Shown one piece after another: positions 60,292 through 64,000 of a DNA stretch of 64,000 nt. This DNA is from Pseudomonas sp. PB101. Its GTDB lineage: Bacteria; Pseudomonadota; Gammaproteobacteria; Pseudomonadales; Pseudomonadaceae. Positions within the stretch are counted from its first letter, which is position 1, and each line of letters opens with the position of its first letter. Below the pieces are notes generated by a model. It had not been told where the DNA came from and ran no database searches. It saw only the letters and a list, made by a program, of their open reading frames with translations. The stretch spans positions 1 to 64,000 of the forward strand of contig NZ_RWIR01000076.1 in the NCBI RefSeq assembly GCF_009764265.1, in the 5' to 3' direction. A program made the position numbers and the translations under genes.

Positions 60292-61914
60292 GTGAAGAAC
60301 TGGACGTTGCGCCAACGCATTTTGGCGAGCTTTGCGGTAATTATCGCCATCATGTTGCTGATGGTGGTCGTCTCGTATTCCCGCCTGTTGAAGATCGAAA
60401 GCAGTGAAGCCAGCGTTCGTGAAGATGCGCTGCCAGGCTTGTATTACAGCTCGATGATTCGGGGCGCCTGGTCCGACAGCTACCTGCGCATTCAGGCCAT
60501 GCTGGGTCTGGAGGCAGGGCAGGGCTTCAGTGCCGAGGATACTGAAAACTTCAAGGCTTACGCCGCACGGCTGCAAGAGCAGATGGAGCTCTACCGAGGG
60601 ACGATTGCCGACGAAGAGGACCGGGTCCAGTACGCTGAGTTCGAAAAACGCAGCGAGGACTACCACCGTATTCTGGCGGCGGTGATCGAGTTGTATAAAC
60701 GCAACCAGAACAGCGAAGCCATCAACCTGTACAAGGGCGAACTGACCCCGGCCTGGACGGCGGGCCGCATGAAGCTCAATGACATTTTGCGTCACAACAA
60801 GTCGGTGGCAGACAGGGACATCGCAGCTATCGACGATGCGGTAGTCACCGCCAAAACCATCATGGGCATTTCCCTGCTGGTGGCGGTGCTGGCCGCCGGC
60901 CTCTGCGGCCTGCTGCTGATGCGCGCCATCATGGCGCCGATGAACCGCATCGTGAAGATCCTCGAAATCATGCGCACCGGCGACCTCAGCAGCCGCCTGA
61001 ACCTGGAGCGCAAGGACGAATTCGGTGCGGTGGAGACCGGTTTCAACGACATGATGACCGAGCTCACTTCCCTGGTGTCCCAGGCTCAGCGCTCGTCGGT
61101 GCAGGTAACCACGTCGGTGACCGAGATCGCCGCGACGTCCAAGCAGCAGCAAGCCACCGCCACGGAAACCGCCGCCACCACCACCGAAATCGGCGCGACT
61201 TCGCGCGAGATCGCTGCCACTTCCCGGGATCTGGTGCGCACCATGACCGAGGTTTCCACCGCCGCCGACCAGGCTTCCGTAGCCGCGGGCTCCGGGCAAC
61301 AGGGCCTGGCACGCATGGAAGAAACCATGCACTCGGTGATGGGCGCGGCCGATCTGGTCAACGCCAAGCTGGCGATCCTCAACGAGAAGGCCGGCAACAT
61401 CAATCAGGTGGTGGTGACCATCGTCAAGGTCGCCGACCAGACCAACCTGCTGTCGCTCAACGCGGCCATCGAGGCCGAGAAGGCCGGCGAGTACGGGCGC
61501 GGTTTTGCCGTGGTCGCCACCGAAGTGCGGCGCCTGGCGGACCAGACGGCGGTGGCCACCTACGACATCGAGCAAATGGTGCGCGAGATCCAGTCGGCGG
61601 TATCGGCGGGGGTCATGGGCATGGACAAGTTCTCCGAAGAAGTGCGTCGCGGCATGTCCGAGGTGCAGCAGGTCGGCGAGCAGTTGTCGCAGATCATTCA
61701 TCAGGTCCAGGCGCTGGCGCCACGGGTGCTGATGGTCAACGAAGGCATGCAGGCCCAGGCCACGGGTGCCGAGCAGATCAACCATGCGCTGGTGCAGTTG
61801 GGTGATGCCAGCAGCCAGACGGTCGAGTCCCTGCGCCAGGCCAGTTTCGCCATCGATGAGCTGAGCCAGGTGGCCGTCGGGCTGCGCAGCGGCGTTTCGC
61901 GATTCAAAGTCTGA
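60292..61914 (+). CDS. wspA: WspA: surface-sensing methyl-accepting chemotaxis protein
   Basis: The 540-residue product starts at GTG 60292 (GAGG seven bases upstream; TTG 60286 is possible). It has two membrane helices (about 9-33 and 187-212), a helical-bundle ligand domain, a HAMP region and a signalling hairpin with LLSLNAAIEAEKAGEYGRGF, the WspA-type tip. It detects surface contact and drives WspE, which phosphorylates WspR to raise c-di-GMP. It is the first gene of the wsp operon. The next gene overlaps by one base. Confidence 0.93.
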   Translation: MKNWTLRQRILASFAVIIAIMLLMVVVSYSRLLKIESSEASVREDALPGLYYSSMIRGAWSDSYLRIQAMLGLEAGQGFSAEDTENFKAYAARLQEQMELYRGTIADEEDRVQYAEFEKRSEDYHRILAAVIELYKRNQNSEAINLYKGELTPAWTAGRMKLNDILRHNKSVADRDIAAIDDAVVTAKTIMGISLLVAVLAAGLCGLLLMRAIMAPMNRIVKILEIMRTGDLSSRLNLERKDEFGAVETGFNDMMTELTSLVSQAQRSSVQVTTSVTEIAATSKQQQATATETAATTTEIGATSREIAATSRDLVRTMTEVSTAADQASVAAGSGQQGLARMEETMHSVMGAADLVNAKLAILNEKAGNINQVVVTIVKVADQTNLLSLNAAIEAEKAGEYGRGFAVVATEVRRLADQTAVATYDIEQMVREIQSAVSAGVMGMDKFSEEVRRGMSEVQQVGEQLSQIIHQVQALAPRVLMVNEGMQAQATGAEQINHALVQLGDASSQTVESLRQASFAIDELSQVAVGLRSGVSRFKV

Positions 61915-62450
61915 TGAGCGAAATCACGGCCAAACGCGCTACCGTGAAGCAGGCGCCGCATGCATTGTTCCTGGTGTTTCGCATCGGCAACGAGCGCTAT
62001 GCCTTGAAGGCTGTCGAAGTGGCGGAAGTGCTGCCGCGCCTGCCCTTGAAGCCGATTGCCCATGCCCCCGCCTGGGTCGCCGGGGTGTTCGCCTATCGCG
62101 GCACCGTGGTGCCGGTGATCGACTTGAGTGCGCTGACGTTTGGAACGCCTGCACAGGCTCGTACCAGCACCCGGCTGGTGCTGGTCAACTATTGCCCGGA
62201 TGAAACCGGCGAAGCCCGACTGCTCGGGCTGATCCTGGAACAGGCGACCGATACCCTGCGCTGCGATCCGGCGGACTTTCAGCCCTACGGCCTGGACAAT
62301 CGCCAGAGCCCTTACCTGGGGCCGGTGCGCAAGGATGAGCAGGGTCTGTTGCAATGGGTCCGGGTCCGCGATCTGCTGAACGATCAGGTGCGCGCCTTGT
62401 TGTTTCCTTCGCCGCCCATGGACCCGGCGCTGCTGGAGGCGCGGTCATGA
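61914..62450 (+). CDS. wspB: WspB: CheW-like adaptor
   Basis: The 178-residue protein is a CheW domain (LFLVFRIGNERYALKAVEVAEVLP, GVFAYRGTVVPVIDLS). It links WspA to the kinase WspE. It starts one base into the wspA stop (TGATG) and overlaps wspC by four bases (ATGA). Confidence 0.92.
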   Translation: MSEITAKRATVKQAPHALFLVFRIGNERYALKAVEVAEVLPRLPLKPIAHAPAWVAGVFAYRGTVVPVIDLSALTFGTPAQARTSTRLVLVNYCPDETGEARLLGLILEQATDTLRCDPADFQPYGLDNRQSPYLGPVRKDEQGLLQWVRVRDLLNDQVRALLFPSPPMDPALLEARS

Positions 62451-63718
62451 CCAGTGACCAGCGTTTTTTCGACTTCCTCAAGGAAACCATCGGGCTCGAC
62501 GTGACCTCGGTGGGACCTGCGATCATCGAGCGAGCGGTGCGCCAGCGCAGCATCGTTGCGCAAGCCGTGTCGGCCGATGAATATTGGCGCACCTTGCAGG
62601 GCTCGCGGGACGAGCAGCAGGCATTGATCGAAGCGGTGATCGTTCCGGAAACCTGGTTCTTCCGCTATCCGGAGTCCTTCGCCACGCTGGCGAAACTGGC
62701 GAGCAAGCGTCTGAGCGAAATCAACAACCTGCGCGCCCTGCGGATTCTCAGTCTGCCGTGCTCCACGGGCGAAGAACCGTACTCGATCGCCATGGCGTTG
62801 CTCGATGCGGGGCTCAAGCCGCACCAGTTCAAGGTCGACGGCATGGACGTCAGCCCGTTGTCGGTGGATAAAGCCAGGCGTGCCTTGTACGGCAAGAACT
62901 CCTTTCGGGGCGACGACATTGCGTATCGCGACCGTCACTTCACGGCCGTGGGCGATGGCTATCGCCTGGACCCGCGCGTGCAGGAACAGGTGCGCTTGCA
63001 AGTCGCCAACCTGCTGGACCCGGGCTTGCTGGCCGGTGAGCCGCCCTTCGATTTCGTGTTTTGTCGCAACCTGCTGATCTATTTCGACCAGCCGACCCAG
63101 AAGCAGGTTTTCGAGGTGCTCAAGCACCTGACCCACGTTGACGGGGTGCTGTTTATCGGCCCGGCCGAAGGCAGCCTGCTCGGGCGCTTGGGGATGCGCT
63201 CGATCGGTATCGCGCAGTCCTTCGCCTTCAGTCGACAGGCGACTCCAGACCCTGAGCCCTTGCCGGCATTCGTTCCAGCCCCCTTGCCGGTGCCGCAACC
63301 GTTGCGCAAGCCCGCGCCTGCGCCAGTGCGCAGCCGTCCCTTCGCCAGTGTCGTGCCGCTGCCTTCTGCGCCGAAAACGCCCGGCAGCGATACGACCGTG
63401 CTGCTGGCGAACATCGCCGCGCTGGCCAACGCAGGCAAAAGCGCCGAGGCGCGGGCCGCTTGTGAAAGCTATTTGCGCAGTCATGAACCGGTAGCCCAGG
63501 TGTTCTATTGGCTGGGGCTGCTCAGCGATGTCGCCGGCAATGTCCTGGAGGCCCAGGGCTTTTATCGCAAGGCGTTGTACCTCGAACCGCAACATCCCGA
63601 CGCGTTGATGCACCTGGCCGCACTGCTGCAGGCCCAGGGCGACGCGGCGGGAGCCAGACGATTGCAGGAGCGTGCCGCCCGCAGCGAGCGCGCCGCCGAC
63701 AGTGAGCGTAAACGATGA
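62447..63718 (+). CDS. wspC: WspC: CheR-like methyltransferase with TPR tail
   Basis: The 423-residue product has a CheR fold with the SAM site LSLPCSTGEEPYSIAMAL and FDFVFCRNLLIYF, and a C-terminal TPR-like part (YRKALYLEPQHPDALMHLAALLQ) after a proline-rich linker. It methylates glutamates on WspA to tune its sensitivity, balanced by WspF outside the window. The start overlaps wspB by four bases and its stop overlaps wspD. Confidence 0.92.
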   Translation: MTSDQRFFDFLKETIGLDVTSVGPAIIERAVRQRSIVAQAVSADEYWRTLQGSRDEQQALIEAVIVPETWFFRYPESFATLAKLASKRLSEINNLRALRILSLPCSTGEEPYSIAMALLDAGLKPHQFKVDGMDVSPLSVDKARRALYGKNSFRGDDIAYRDRHFTAVGDGYRLDPRVQEQVRLQVANLLDPGLLAGEPPFDFVFCRNLLIYFDQPTQKQVFEVLKHLTHVDGVLFIGPAEGSLLGRLGMRSIGIAQSFAFSRQATPDPEPLPAFVPAPLPVPQPLRKPAPAPVRSRPFASVVPLPSAPKTPGSDTTVLLANIAALANAGKSAEARAACESYLRSHEPVAQVFYWLGLLSDVAGNVLEAQGFYRKALYLEPQHPDALMHLAALLQAQGDAAGARRLQERAARSERAADSERKR

Positions 63719-64000
63719 TCGCCTCCGACACCTTCAGCGTTACCCGGGATGCCCAGGCCATCGACGACTGCTGGAACCGCATCGGTATCCACGGCGACAA
63801 GTCCTGCCCCTTGCTGGCCGAACATATCCATTGCCGCAATTGTGCGGTGTACTCGGCGGCCGCCACACGCCTGCTGGACCGCTATGCGTTGCAGCAGGAG
63901 GATCGCGGGTCGGTGTCCGTCGCGGTCGAAAGCGAGGTGAAAACCCGCTCGTTGTTGATGTTCCGTCTGGGTGAAGAATGGCTGGGCCTCGCGACCCGCA
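63715..64000 (+). CDS. wspD: WspD: CheW-like adaptor, partial (runs off right edge)
   Basis: The ATG at 63715 overlaps the wspC stop (ATGA). The frame stays open to 64000, giving 95 residues. It opens MIASDTFSVTRDAQAIDDCW and contains a cysteine-rich start (CPLLAEHIHCRNCAVYS) and FRLGEEWLGLATR at the edge, the beginning of a CheW domain. Gene order wspA-B-C-D makes this WspD. The rest of the operon, wspE, wspF and wspR, lies to the right. Confidence 0.88.
   Translation, partial: MIASDTFSVTRDAQAIDDCWNRIGIHGDKSCPLLAEHIHCRNCAVYSAAATRLLDRYALQQEDRGSVSVAVESEVKTRSLLMFRLGEEWLGLATR

Overview
The window is a chromosomal segment of a fluorescent Pseudomonas, most likely the P. fluorescens group. Four things point there: high-GC codon use, at least eleven Pseudomonas-type REP/REPIN palindromes between genes, the Pseudomonas arrangement aauR-aauS-aatP-aatM-aatQ-aatJ, and a wspABCD operon running off the right edge. 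Coding density is high and I see no tRNA, rRNA or CRISPR array.

Left part (1-18.3 kb) is the most accessory. It opens with the end of an IS3/IS150-type insertion sequence that continues to the left. Next come a VF530-type small protein, a membrane protein, and a metal-sensor-like PadR regulator coupled to a siderophore-interacting ferric reductase, with a perfect 20-bp palindrome in front. A six-gene alternate chaperone-usher (CS1/CFA-type) pilus cluster follows: pilin, usher, two paralogous tip adhesins, chaperone and a second pilin. Facing it on the minus strand is a 1549-residue LRR protein ending in a NEL-type E3 ubiquitin ligase domain, apparently a host-directed effector. A GT51 transglycosylase/transpeptidase gene lies upstream on the same strand.

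Middle part (18.7-37.2 kb) holds an APC amino-acid permease, OpgC-like glucan modification, a gtrA-gtrB-glycosyltransferase operon for O-antigen or surface glycan decoration, a membrane-anchored GOGAT-family protein, a LuxR-type regulator beside what looks like the remnant of an amidase gene, Nudix/LysE/GNAT genes, MetR, and a second giant protein (1736 residues) with a layout similar to the first. An alpha/beta hydrolase follows.

Right part (37.2-64 kb) is metabolic and regulatory. AauSR with the AatJQMP transporter handles acidic amino acids. Two AauR-type sites (TTCGG-N4-CCGAA form) and a sigma-54 promoter are readable upstream of aatJ. OpgD, a small conserved-looking peptide gene and a RHH/ParE toxin-antitoxin pair come next. 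A polyamine block follows: spermidine dehydrogenase, an APC permease, patD, ydcVUTS, a second patD-like gene and a LysR regulator. Together these could import polyamines and convert spermidine or putrescine through 4-aminobutanal to GABA. A DUF533 protein precedes wspA, wspB, wspC and partial wspD, the receptor end of the surface-sensing pathway that controls c-di-GMP through WspR.

Most noteworthy for follow-up are the AauR/sigma-54 architecture at aatJ, the two-adhesin/two-pilin CS1-like pilus with possible RNA structures around its first pilin gene, the pair of giant effector-like proteins, the palindrome controlling the PadR/ferric reductase pair, and the scar of a lost amidase gene next to luxR.
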